In this document: piece by piece, positions 45,225 through 52,539 of the stretch | How positions within the stretch are numbered: position 1 is the stretch's first letter | Layout: each line of letters starts with the position of its first letter | Origin: Alloacidobacterium dinghuense | GTDB taxonomy: Bacteria > Acidobacteriota > Terriglobia > Terriglobales > Acidobacteriaceae | NCBI RefSeq assembly: GCF_014274465.1 | Contig: NZ_CP060394.1 | Coordinates: forward strand, 1,488,001-1,552,000 | DNA: 64,000 bases | Direction: 5' to 3' | Translations under genes and position numbers: made by a program | The notes under the pieces: generated by a model | Database searches by the model: none | What the model was told of the DNA's origin: nothing | What the model saw: only the letters and a program-made list of their open reading frames with translations

Positions 45225-46814
45225 CTAGGAAATGGCTTCGGTCGTCATCTTGCCATTGAGCATACGTAAAATTCCCAGCGGATTCTGATTCTTCAATTCC
45301 TCAGGAAGAGCTGATTGCGGCAGGTTCTGGTAGCAGACGGGGCGCGAGAAGCGGAAGATTGCTTGACTGCCGACGGACGTTGAACGGCCATCCGATGTGG
45401 CAGGATATGGGCCCCCGTGCACCATCGCGTGGCAAACTTCTACTCCAGTTGGATATCCATTGAAGATGACGCGGCCGACTTTACGCTCAAGGATGGCGAT
45501 CAGGTCTTGATTCGCAGACAGGTCTTCTTCGGTGCCAATGAGCGTTGCGGTGAGGTGTCCTTTGAGCGCGTGTGCCGCCTGGAGTAGTTGCTCGCGGCTG
45601 CTGGAACGGACGAGGAGCGTTGTGGGACCGAAGATTTCTTCTGACAGCGAGGGATTGTTGAGCACTTCTTCCACATCTGCTTCGAAGAGCGCGGCGGTGG
45701 TGGATGCGGGTGCTGGCGCTGGCTGTACCGTCGAGGCTGTTACGACCTGGGCATAGTCCGATTCTCTTCGCTGCGTCAGTCCTCTTTGGTATTGCGCGGC
45801 TATGCCGGCGGTCAGCATGGTGAAAGCGGGAAGATCGGCGGCGCGCTTGCGCAATTCTTCGACGAGATTTGAGGACTCGGCTTGCGTCGGCAGAAAGACG
45901 AGTCCGGGCTTTGTGCAGAATTGGCCTGCTCCTAATGTGTAAGAGACAGTGAGGTCGGCAGCGATCTTTTCGTGTTGTTTGAGTGCTCCGGGCAAGATGA
46001 AGACCGGGTTTACGCTGCTCATTTCGGTGTAGCAGGGGATGGGATCGGGTCGGGCGGCGGCGAGGTCCATAAGAGCGCGGCCTGCTGCGAGCGATCCAGT
46101 GAAGCCTACGGCTTTGATGAGCGGATGTTGCACCAAGTTTTGGCCGACTTGAATGCCCGCATCGAAGAGCAGCGAGAAGACGCCTTCGTGCAAGCCGCAT
46201 GCGGCGATACTCTCGCGGATTACGTTGCCGACTAATTCGCTGGTTCCCGGATGCGCTGGATGTGCCTTAACGATGACCGGATTGCCAGCAGCCAGTGCTG
46301 ATGCCGTGTCTCCGCCAGCAACGGAAAACGCCAGAGGAAAATTGCTGGCGCCAAAGACGGCGACGGGACCAAGCGGCAAAAACATGGAACGGATGTCAGG
46401 CTTGGGCAATGGTTTGCGCTCGGGATCGGCGGTGTCGATGCGCGCCGTGACCCACGAGCCTTCTTCAGCGACGTCGGCGAAGAGACGAAGCTGGTTGGCG
46501 GTGCGGGCCACTTCTCCCTGAAGACGCGGAATCGGAAGCGCCGTCTCCTGATTTGCGCGTTGCACCAGGTCATCCGCGATCGCCTGGAGGCCGTCGGCGA
46601 TTCTGCGCAGAAATGCTCCGCGTTCGCGGCCAGAGAGTCTGCGGTAGCTCGAGAAGGCTGCCTCTGCCGAAGTCGCAGCGTGGTCTACTTCCTCGATCGA
46701 GGCGGAGAAGTAGGTGGGCTGAAGGCGCTCACCTGTTGCAGGATTTGTGCCTTGAAACGGTGCTCCAGACTGCAAGCCGCGCGTGGAGCCGAGAAATGAT
46801 GTGCCCTGGAGCAT
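45225..46814 (-). CDS. Alpha-ketoglutarate semialdehyde dehydrogenase
   Basis: 529 residues. An NADP-type aldehyde dehydrogenase of the KGSADH (2,5-dioxovalerate dehydrogenase) class, here the last step of hydroxyproline breakdown: alpha-ketoglutarate semialdehyde to 2-oxoglutarate. Catalytic Cys300 (GAGQFCTKPGL) and general base Glu264 (CYTEMSSVNP) are present; GPVAVFGASNFPLAFSVAGGD (150-170) lies in the cofactor domain. The start has AAGGA upstream. It ends the operon; the same enzyme class also ends the non-phosphorylative pentose pathway, relevant because pentose genes lie nearby. It corresponds to LhpG in Pseudomonas. Confidence 0.85.
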   Translation of the reverse strand: MLQGTSFLGSTRGLQSGAPFQGTNPATGERLQPTYFSASIEEVDHAATSAEAAFSSYRRLSGRERGAFLRRIADGLQAIADDLVQRANQETALPIPRLQGEVARTANQLRLFADVAEEGSWVTARIDTADPERKPLPKPDIRSMFLPLGPVAVFGASNFPLAFSVAGGDTASALAAGNPVIVKAHPAHPGTSELVGNVIRESIAACGLHEGVFSLLFDAGIQVGQNLVQHPLIKAVGFTGSLAAGRALMDLAAARPDPIPCYTEMSSVNPVFILPGALKQHEKIAADLTVSYTLGAGQFCTKPGLVFLPTQAESSNLVEELRKRAADLPAFTMLTAGIAAQYQRGLTQRRESDYAQVVTASTVQPAPAPASTTAALFEADVEEVLNNPSLSEEIFGPTTLLVRSSSREQLLQAAHALKGHLTATLIGTEEDLSANQDLIAILERKVGRVIFNGYPTGVEVCHAMVHGGPYPATSDGRSTSVGSQAIFRFSRPVCYQNLPQSALPEELKNQNPLGILRMLNGKMTTEAIS

Positions 46815-46879
46815 AGCTTTTTCCTTGTTATGTTTTGCACTCTTACCTCAAGCGTTACTTGAGGATGTTCTAGGAGATG

Positions 46880-47800
46880 TTAACGACTTGCGCCTGCGAA
46901 TACCGCTTCTTCAATCATAGGCCGACTCTTGAGCGCTTCGGTCAATACCTGCTTTGTCTCGGTGAGCTCGTCGCCGGTGATTTCTAGGCGCGGCGCGCGT
47001 ACACGGGCACTGCCAACGCCGACTTCTTGTTGAACGAATTTGATAAGTTGGATGAATTTTGGGACAGTATCCATGCGCAACAAGGGTAGGAACCAGCGGT
47101 AGAGTTCGAGGGCCTCCTTGTGCTTGCCCTCGTATGCGAAGTTGAAGAGAGCGACTGATTCGGCAGGCATGGCGTTGACGAGTCCTGCGATCCAACCAGT
47201 AGCACCTGCGGCTATGCCTTCGACGATGGCGTCGTCGACGCCGACGAAAATTTTCAGGCGATCATTGAGCAGCGCGCGGATGGCTGAAACGCGGCGCACA
47301 TCGGTGCTTGATTCCTTTACGGCGTGAAAGTTGGCGTGCTCGGCGGAGAGTTCGGCGATCTGTTCAGGTAAGAAATCAGTGCCGTAGGCGACGGGGTTGT
47401 TATAGAGCATGCACGAAAGAGGCGTGGCGCGAAAGATTGTCGCGATGTGGGCCTTCGTCTCGCGCCAATCACCGCGATAGACGTAAGGCGGTAACACCAT
47501 CAAGCCGGAGCATCCGTTATCGGCTGCGGTTTTGGCGAGGGAAACGGCCTCGGCGGTTGAAAGCGCGGAAATAGCAGCGACGACCGGCACACCTTTCACA
47601 GTTGCGACGATGTTTTTGAGGATGGAGACCTTTTCGTCCGGGGTTAGCGTTGCAGCTTCGCCCAGCGAGCCGAGCATCACCAATCCTGTACAGCCATTTT
47701 CGATCATCCAGGTTGCGTGTTTTGCCATGAACACGTGATCGATATTCAGCTTTTCGTCGAAGGCGGTTGTCATTGCGGGCATTACGCCGAACCAGTTCAT
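46880..47800 (-). CDS. lhpC: Delta1-pyrroline-4-hydroxy-2-carboxylate deaminase-like (DapA family)
   Basis: 306 residues of the dihydrodipicolinate synthase/N-acetylneuraminate lyase family. Schiff-base Lys162 (HAVKESSTD) and Tyr133 (MLYNNPVAY) are present, and GSLGEAATLTPDEK is the family phosphate-loop equivalent. In the hydroxyproline pathway this enzyme deaminates and dehydrates pyrroline-4-hydroxy-2-carboxylate to alpha-ketoglutarate semialdehyde. GTAGGAG precedes the ATG. The assignment rests on its place between the D-hydroxyproline dehydrogenase and KGSADH genes; by itself the family is functionally mixed. Confidence 0.8.
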   Translation of the reverse strand: MNWFGVMPAMTTAFDEKLNIDHVFMAKHATWMIENGCTGLVMLGSLGEAATLTPDEKVSILKNIVATVKGVPVVAAISALSTAEAVSLAKTAADNGCSGLMVLPPYVYRGDWRETKAHIATIFRATPLSCMLYNNPVAYGTDFLPEQIAELSAEHANFHAVKESSTDVRRVSAIRALLNDRLKIFVGVDDAIVEGIAAGATGWIAGLVNAMPAESVALFNFAYEGKHKEALELYRWFLPLLRMDTVPKFIQLIKFVQQEVGVGSARVRAPRLEITGDELTETKQVLTEALKSRPMIEEAVFAGASR

Positions 47801-47809
47801 TTGTGTCTC

Positions 47810-49087
47810 CTACTTTGTTTTAAGTTGTGCTTCGAGGGGCGCTGACGCGTCAGCCAGACTGGACAAGTGTGTTGGGAAAACGGGTGGCCGTATCGAGTCC
47901 GGGCGCCAACCGAAAAGAAATTCTGCGGCTGGTCCGCAGATACGGCCCTGGCATGGACCCATGCCGCAGCGCGTTTGCAGCTTGGCATCGCGCCAGGATG
48001 AATGGGATGCCATGGCGTTGAAGGGGACGTCTTCGCAGCGACAGACGATCGTGTCACTTTTCGGCAAATGGCGAAGTGCGGGGTCGAGGCCGAACGCTGT
48101 CTCCAGTCGCGAAGCAAACTCGTGCAGCTTTCTGCGTTTGCCTTGCAGCGCGTTTGCTTTGGACATTTGCCCGCTGGCAGAGTAGCCGGCAATTTCGCCT
48201 TCAATCAGAGACGACTCCAGACCGCCGATGCCAGTTGGTTCGCCCGCACAGTAGATGCCGGGGATGGAGGTTAACTGGTTCTCATCGACTTTCACCTGTA
48301 CTGAGGTGACGGTGCAACCTAGAAGTTCAGCGAGCTCGGTGTTGGGAACAAGATGAAAGCCACACGCCAGATAATCGCATGGAATGGTCCACTCGCGGTT
48401 GCCTTTGCGCAAGGTGACCGATTCGAGCCTGTCATCCGATCCATGAGCCGCTATGGGCCAACAGCTGGTGTGAAAATGTGCCCCGCGAGTTTGCCATCTT
48501 AAGGTCATGGCCTGTTGAAGCTTCTCGAAATTTGTAACGATTGAAGTGGCAAATGCCGCGAGGCGCGCGCGGGAGGCTTGTTCGCAGATCTCGAGGATGC
48601 GCGCTCCATGTTTTGTGAGATAGGCGGCGACAGCGAGTAAGAGAGGGCCGCTTCCGGCAATGACGACGCGCTTGCCTTCGATGGGGAGACCTGATTTTAC
48701 AAGCGCCTGTAGAGCGCCTGCTCCGAGTACGTTGGGTAATGTCCATCCGGGGAAGGGAAGGAAACGCTCGCGCGCGCCGGTTGCGAGAATCAGTTTGTTG
48801 TAGGCAATATCTAAGTGCACGCCGTTCTTCTCAGCGCGGAGTATGCCTCGTGAAGGTTGGCTGAAAATTCGCCAGCCTTGCAACTGCATAGCTGGAGAGG
48901 CTGCCAGTCGCTTGTACCACTCGGCAGCGGCGGATGATAGTGCGTCGGCGCCACGCCAGATCTGCCCGCCGGGAGCGAAGTTGTCATCGACCAGTCCAAC
49001 GCGCTTTCCGCTTTCGGCGGCTCGCGTGGCGGCTGCTATGCCAGCTGGGCCTGCGCCAACAACCAATATGTCAAACGACTGGCTCAC
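47810..49087 (-). CDS. D-hydroxyproline dehydrogenase, FAD/BFD-domain subunit
   Basis: 425 residues from a GTG that overlaps the previous stop by four bases (GTGA). It has the FAD motif DILVVGAGPAGIAAATRAAE at the N-terminus, a central NAD-like motif KRVVIAGSGPLLLAVAAYL and a C-terminal BFD-like [2Fe-2S] domain with CRCEDV and RCGMGPCQGRICG. This is the layout of the alpha subunits of heterotrimeric D-hydroxyproline or D-proline dehydrogenases and of HcnB. It works with the small 2Fe-2S protein and the DAO-type subunit encoded just upstream. Confidence 0.8.
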   Translation of the reverse strand: MSQSFDILVVGAGPAGIAAATRAAESGKRVGLVDDNFAPGGQIWRGADALSSAAAEWYKRLAASPAMQLQGWRIFSQPSRGILRAEKNGVHLDIAYNKLILATGARERFLPFPGWTLPNVLGAGALQALVKSGLPIEGKRVVIAGSGPLLLAVAAYLTKHGARILEICEQASRARLAAFATSIVTNFEKLQQAMTLRWQTRGAHFHTSCWPIAAHGSDDRLESVTLRKGNREWTIPCDYLACGFHLVPNTELAELLGCTVTSVQVKVDENQLTSIPGIYCAGEPTGIGGLESSLIEGEIAGYSASGQMSKANALQGKRRKLHEFASRLETAFGLDPALRHLPKSDTIVCRCEDVPFNAMASHSSWRDAKLQTRCGMGPCQGRICGPAAEFLFGWRPDSIRPPVFPTHLSSLADASAPLEAQLKTK

Positions 49088-49326
49088 TGGCTGCGTACCT
49101 CCATGCCTGGTTCGCACAGCATCTGGCAGGTGCGGCAATGCGGAAGACCGTTGACCATGGCGCGGCATTCGAAGCAGATGCCCATACCGCAGAGGGGTGA
49201 TCGCGGCTCGCCTGCTACGGATGTGCGGCAGTGCACTCCAGTCATCATGATCGCGGCGGCTACGCTGGTACCGGGGGCCACGCTGAGCGGTTGGCCATTG
49301 ACAGTTACCGTGATGCGCTCAGGCAT
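49084..49326 (-). CDS. D-hydroxyproline dehydrogenase, small [2Fe-2S] subunit
   Basis: 80 residues from the second Met (49326), which overlaps the previous stop by eight bases. A ferredoxin-like domain with Cys ligands in HCRTSVAGEPRSPLCGMGIC, FECRAMVNG and CRTCQM (residues about 33-70). It is the HcnA/LhpE-type gamma subunit that carries electrons between the two flavoprotein subunits. Overlapping starts and stops on both sides show a single translational unit. Confidence 0.8.
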   Translation of the reverse strand: MPERITVTVNGQPLSVAPGTSVAAAIMMTGVHCRTSVAGEPRSPLCGMGICFECRAMVNGLPHCRTCQMLCEPGMEVRSQ

Positions 49327-50443
49327 GGGCGGTCTCCAGGGCAAAGCGCGCAGGCAGATATGGATCTATGGGGATGGCTGATGTTCGCTTGAGAATGGAG
49401 TCGGCCAAGAGTCGCGCGGTCGCGAGAGATGTTGTGATGCCAAGGCCTTCGTGGCCCGTGGCAAGGAAGACTGTCGGGTCGTCCGTCGGTCCGATAAGCG
49501 GAAGCTTGTCAGGTGTTGCAGCACGGAAGCCGGTCCAGGCGCGGATGGTGGAAAGATTTGCGATTCCGGGCAGGTACTCGCATGTGCGCTTCAGCATGGA
49601 CTCGAGAATGGAGTGGTCGATAGCCGAGTCTTCTGCTCCGTACTGGCGTGATGAGCCGATGAGCAACTGGCCGGTACGGCGTGGCTGTACGTTGAATGCC
49701 ACGGAATCGCTGATGACGGAATGTGCGCTCTTCAAGTAACCCAGTTCGACCAGTTGATGTCGCACGAAACCGGGATAGCGATCAGTGATCACGAGATGAC
49801 CTTTGCGCTTCTTGATGGGGAGATCGGGCAGAAGCGATGTCGCACCTGCGCCGGTGGCATGGACGAGATACGCTGACGAGATTGATGTTCCGTCATTGAG
49901 TTGGACCTTGCCATGTTCGGCGCTGAGGATGGTTTTGCCCAGCATCAGGTCGGCGCCCTGCTGTTGTGCGCTGGTAATGAGAAATGACGCAGCGCATGGA
50001 GGATAGAGGACCGCATCGGATGGAACCAGTAGGGCTCCGGCGAGGGGCTTGCGCAGGTTGGGTTCCGCTTCGGCGAGCGCATGGCTATCCAGAACCTGCG
50101 TGGGAACATTCGCGGACGCATACAAAGCGTGCTTGCGGCGGACTTCGATCATTTCTGCTTCGTCAGCGGCGATCCAGAGGGTCCCGCAGCAATCGTATTC
50201 AATGCTGGAAGGAAGCGCGGGGGACAGGGAATTCCACAAGGACTGCGAGTACTGGGTGAGTGCCAGCTGTGCGGGCGAGTCATCCATTACGACGATGTGA
50301 CCCATGCCAGCGGCTGTCGCGCCGCCTCCAACGATGTCGCGCTCGACGATGACGACGCGCATGCCTTCGCGTGCCAGTTCATAGGCACAGGCGGCGCCTA
50401 CGATGCCGGCTCCGATGACAACTGCGTCGTAGGTAGGATTCAT
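49319..50443 (-). CDS. D-hydroxyproline dehydrogenase, DAO-type flavoprotein subunit
   Basis: 374 residues of the D-amino-acid oxidase (DadA/HcnC) family. FAD motif YDAVVIGAGIVGAACAYELAR (5-25), AGMGHIVVMDD near residue 46, and the C-terminal TGHEGLGITTSLATARLLAD. It oxidises D-4-hydroxyproline (from the epimerase) to pyrroline-4-hydroxy-2-carboxylate. It overlaps the epimerase stop by four bases and the small subunit start by eight. The first 25 residues show no signal peptide, so it is cytoplasmic or membrane-associated. Confidence 0.82.
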   Translation of the reverse strand: MNPTYDAVVIGAGIVGAACAYELAREGMRVVIVERDIVGGGATAAGMGHIVVMDDSPAQLALTQYSQSLWNSLSPALPSSIEYDCCGTLWIAADEAEMIEVRRKHALYASANVPTQVLDSHALAEAEPNLRKPLAGALLVPSDAVLYPPCAASFLITSAQQQGADLMLGKTILSAEHGKVQLNDGTSISSAYLVHATGAGATSLLPDLPIKKRKGHLVITDRYPGFVRHQLVELGYLKSAHSVISDSVAFNVQPRRTGQLLIGSSRQYGAEDSAIDHSILESMLKRTCEYLPGIANLSTIRAWTGFRAATPDKLPLIGPTDDPTVFLATGHEGLGITTSLATARLLADSILKRTSAIPIDPYLPARFALETAHA

Positions 50444-51396
50444 GGCACGATGCCGAGGCGGAATGGATCGTCTGCGTCGAGAATGAGGGACGATTCAGCT
50501 GTGACATATGCGGTGCTTGTAATGCTGGGCAGGATCAGACCATTCTCGATCTGAATGCTGCCTTCGAAGATCGTGTCAAGGATGCCTTCCTGGCGCCAGA
50601 TTTGTCCGGGAGCGAGCTGGCCCTCGGCATACATGCAGGCCATTTTGGCGCTGGTACCTGTGCCACAGGGAGAGCGATCGTATGCTTTGCCGGGGCATAG
50701 GACGAAGTTGCGGCTGTCAGAATGGCCATTTTGCGGTGGTGCGAAGAGTTCAATATGGTCAATTTCTGAGCCGTTCTCGCCAGTGACGCCATAGGCAGCT
50801 AATGCGCTTTTGACAGCCCATGCGAAGTCGGTGAGTTCGGAGACGTGGCGCAGATCCAGGTGGAGACCGTGATCTTCCATCAGATAAAACCAGTTGCCAC
50901 CCCAGGCAACATCACCGCTCACTCTGCCGTAGCCAGGGACGTTTACCGCCACACACTTCTGACTCCGGTAACTCGGCACATTTTCCACGGTGACCTTGCC
51001 GGAATCGTGCAGTCTTGTGCTGACTACTCCTACGGGCGTCTCAATGCGATGCGTTCCGGGCTGAAGTTTTCCAAGGTAGGCGAGGCTTACGACGACGCCG
51101 ATGGTTCCGTGGCCGCACATGCCAAGGTAGCCGACGTTGTTGAAAAAGATGACTCCCGCATCGCAGCTGGGGTCTGCGGGTTCGCAGAGGAGTGCGCCGA
51201 CAAGAACCTCGGACCCACGCGGTTCGTTCACGACGGCAGAGCGGAAGTAGTCATGCGAAGTGCGAAAGCGCTCCAGCCGGTCCGCGAGCGGGCCATTACC
51301 CAAGTCAGGGCCACCAGACAGGACAAGCCTGGTTGGTTCGCCAGCGGTATGGGAATCAACGACTTCTACGCGTTGTACGCGCTTGGCAATTTGCAT
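50440..51396 (-). CDS. lhpA: 4-hydroxyproline 2-epimerase
   Basis: 318 residues of the proline-racemase superfamily. Both catalytic cysteines are present, Cys94 (GMCGHGTIG) and Cys244 (DRSPCGTGTSAKMA), so it is an epimerase or racemase and not the Thr-containing 3-hydroxyproline dehydratase. It converts trans-4-hydroxy-L-proline to cis-4-hydroxy-D-proline. HTAGEP near the N-terminus is the family motif. It is the first gene of the operon, whose later genes identify hydroxyproline as the substrate rather than proline. Confidence 0.88.
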   Translation of the reverse strand: MQIAKRVQRVEVVDSHTAGEPTRLVLSGGPDLGNGPLADRLERFRTSHDYFRSAVVNEPRGSEVLVGALLCEPADPSCDAGVIFFNNVGYLGMCGHGTIGVVVSLAYLGKLQPGTHRIETPVGVVSTRLHDSGKVTVENVPSYRSQKCVAVNVPGYGRVSGDVAWGGNWFYLMEDHGLHLDLRHVSELTDFAWAVKSALAAYGVTGENGSEIDHIELFAPPQNGHSDSRNFVLCPGKAYDRSPCGTGTSAKMACMYAEGQLAPGQIWRQEGILDTIFEGSIQIENGLILPSITSTAYVTAESSLILDADDPFRLGIVP

Positions 51397-51405
51397 AGTT
51401 CACAA

Positions 51406-51424
51406 TGTCGACAAAATTGGATAC
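51406..51424. promoter_or_regulatory. Operator-like site upstream of the hydroxyproline operon
   Basis: TGTCGACA (51406-51413) is a perfect palindrome immediately followed by AATTGGATAC (51415-51424), the latter repeated exactly before the second receptor gene at 61118. On the minus strand it reads GTATCCAATT, close to GTATACAA upstream of GH127. It lies 10-28 bases upstream of the epimerase ATG, between that gene and the divergent GntR gene, the expected place for that regulator's site. Confidence 0.45.
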
Positions 51425-51658
51425 GATTTCATCTTAACCTACAGGTGGACGAGTTGCCATGCTTTTTCCTCGATCTCAAGGCGGTGTCGCTCATGCGCTA
51501 TCTCTTCGGCTGATTTACAGAACGGGCACGTCTCTTGAACGATTCGGGCTCGTCACTGTGTGTGAATGATACGACTGGCGGTGCAAGCGGGTGCAGGTAA
51601 TGGATTGGCTATTCCTCTAACCGTGTTTCATCCTTTACTCTGTGCATTGGCCGATCGA

Positions 51659-52384
51659 ATGACTACTGCAAAGAAAAAGACGCGCACGCCCAGAGCCGAG
51701 CATGGTACAAGCCTGCATACGGCATTTAAGGAAATACGTGAATTGATTGTCCACGGAAAGCTTTCGCCGGGCACGTGGATTGTGGAAGGCGATTTGGCCG
51801 ACCGCATGGGGATGAGCCGCACGCCGGTGCGCGGAGCCTTGCATTGGCTTCAGCGCGAGGGCTATGTTCTGGAACACAAGAACGTCAGCAAGTCGCGTAT
51901 GGTGGTGGCTCCGCTCACGAAAGAGGATGCCAGCGAACTGTATTCCATTATAGGCCGGATTGAGGGCCTTGCCGGACGGCGCATGGCGATGCTTCCGAAG
52001 GCAGAGCGTATGGAGATTGTGCAGAGCCTGAAGAGCTACAATCAGCAGCTCAATGAGATTGTGAAGGCGCGTCCGAGCAAAGCCGCAGGGATTTTTGATT
52101 TAGACCACAACTTTCATCGCAGGATTGTGGAGTCAGGGGCGGGGCCTCGGCTAATGGCGCTACACAAGGCTATTGAGCCGCAGACAGAACGCTACTGGCG
52201 GCTTTATGCCAGTTCCATTATTCATGACCTGCATCTTTCGATCGCTGAGCATGAGGAGATTATCAGCGCGATCGCGACTGGTGATTCGGACCGCGTGGAA
52301 CGCGGGCTGCAAACGAACTGGGAAAGAGGCGCAGAGCGCCTTGCGCACGTGATCGATGTCTTCGGTGAGCGGGGAAGCTGGTAG
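51659..52384 (+). CDS. GntR/FCD family regulator, hydroxyproline-type
   Basis: 241 residues from the ATG at 51659; the frame is open to 51566 but no better start or ribosome site is seen. The winged helix is IRELIVHGKLSPGTWIVEGD, ADRMGMSRTPVRGALHWLQREGYV (about 23-65). The FCD effector domain has DLDHNFHRRIVES and LHLSIAEHEEIISAI, supplying the metal and ligand Asp/His residues (about 140-210). It is divergent from the hydroxyproline operon, as HypR-type regulators often are. The ligand is likely hydroxyproline or a pathway intermediate (inference). Confidence 0.8.
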   Translation: MTTAKKKTRTPRAEHGTSLHTAFKEIRELIVHGKLSPGTWIVEGDLADRMGMSRTPVRGALHWLQREGYVLEHKNVSKSRMVVAPLTKEDASELYSIIGRIEGLAGRRMAMLPKAERMEIVQSLKSYNQQLNEIVKARPSKAAGIFDLDHNFHRRIVESGAGPRLMALHKAIEPQTERYWRLYASSIIHDLHLSIAEHEEIISAIATGDSDRVERGLQTNWERGAERLAHVIDVFGERGSW

Positions 52385-52539
52385 GCGGTCTCCCCGAATT
52401 TTGTCTTAAGAAGTGAGTCTGATTTCCATCGTTTCGAACTAAGGGCGGATCGGAAGTTTCAGATTTTTGTCGTCTTCTCAAGAAAACATTTACTGAAAGC
52501 TTGTGTTTGCTGTTCATCTCTAATTGCTTGGAGCTGTAG

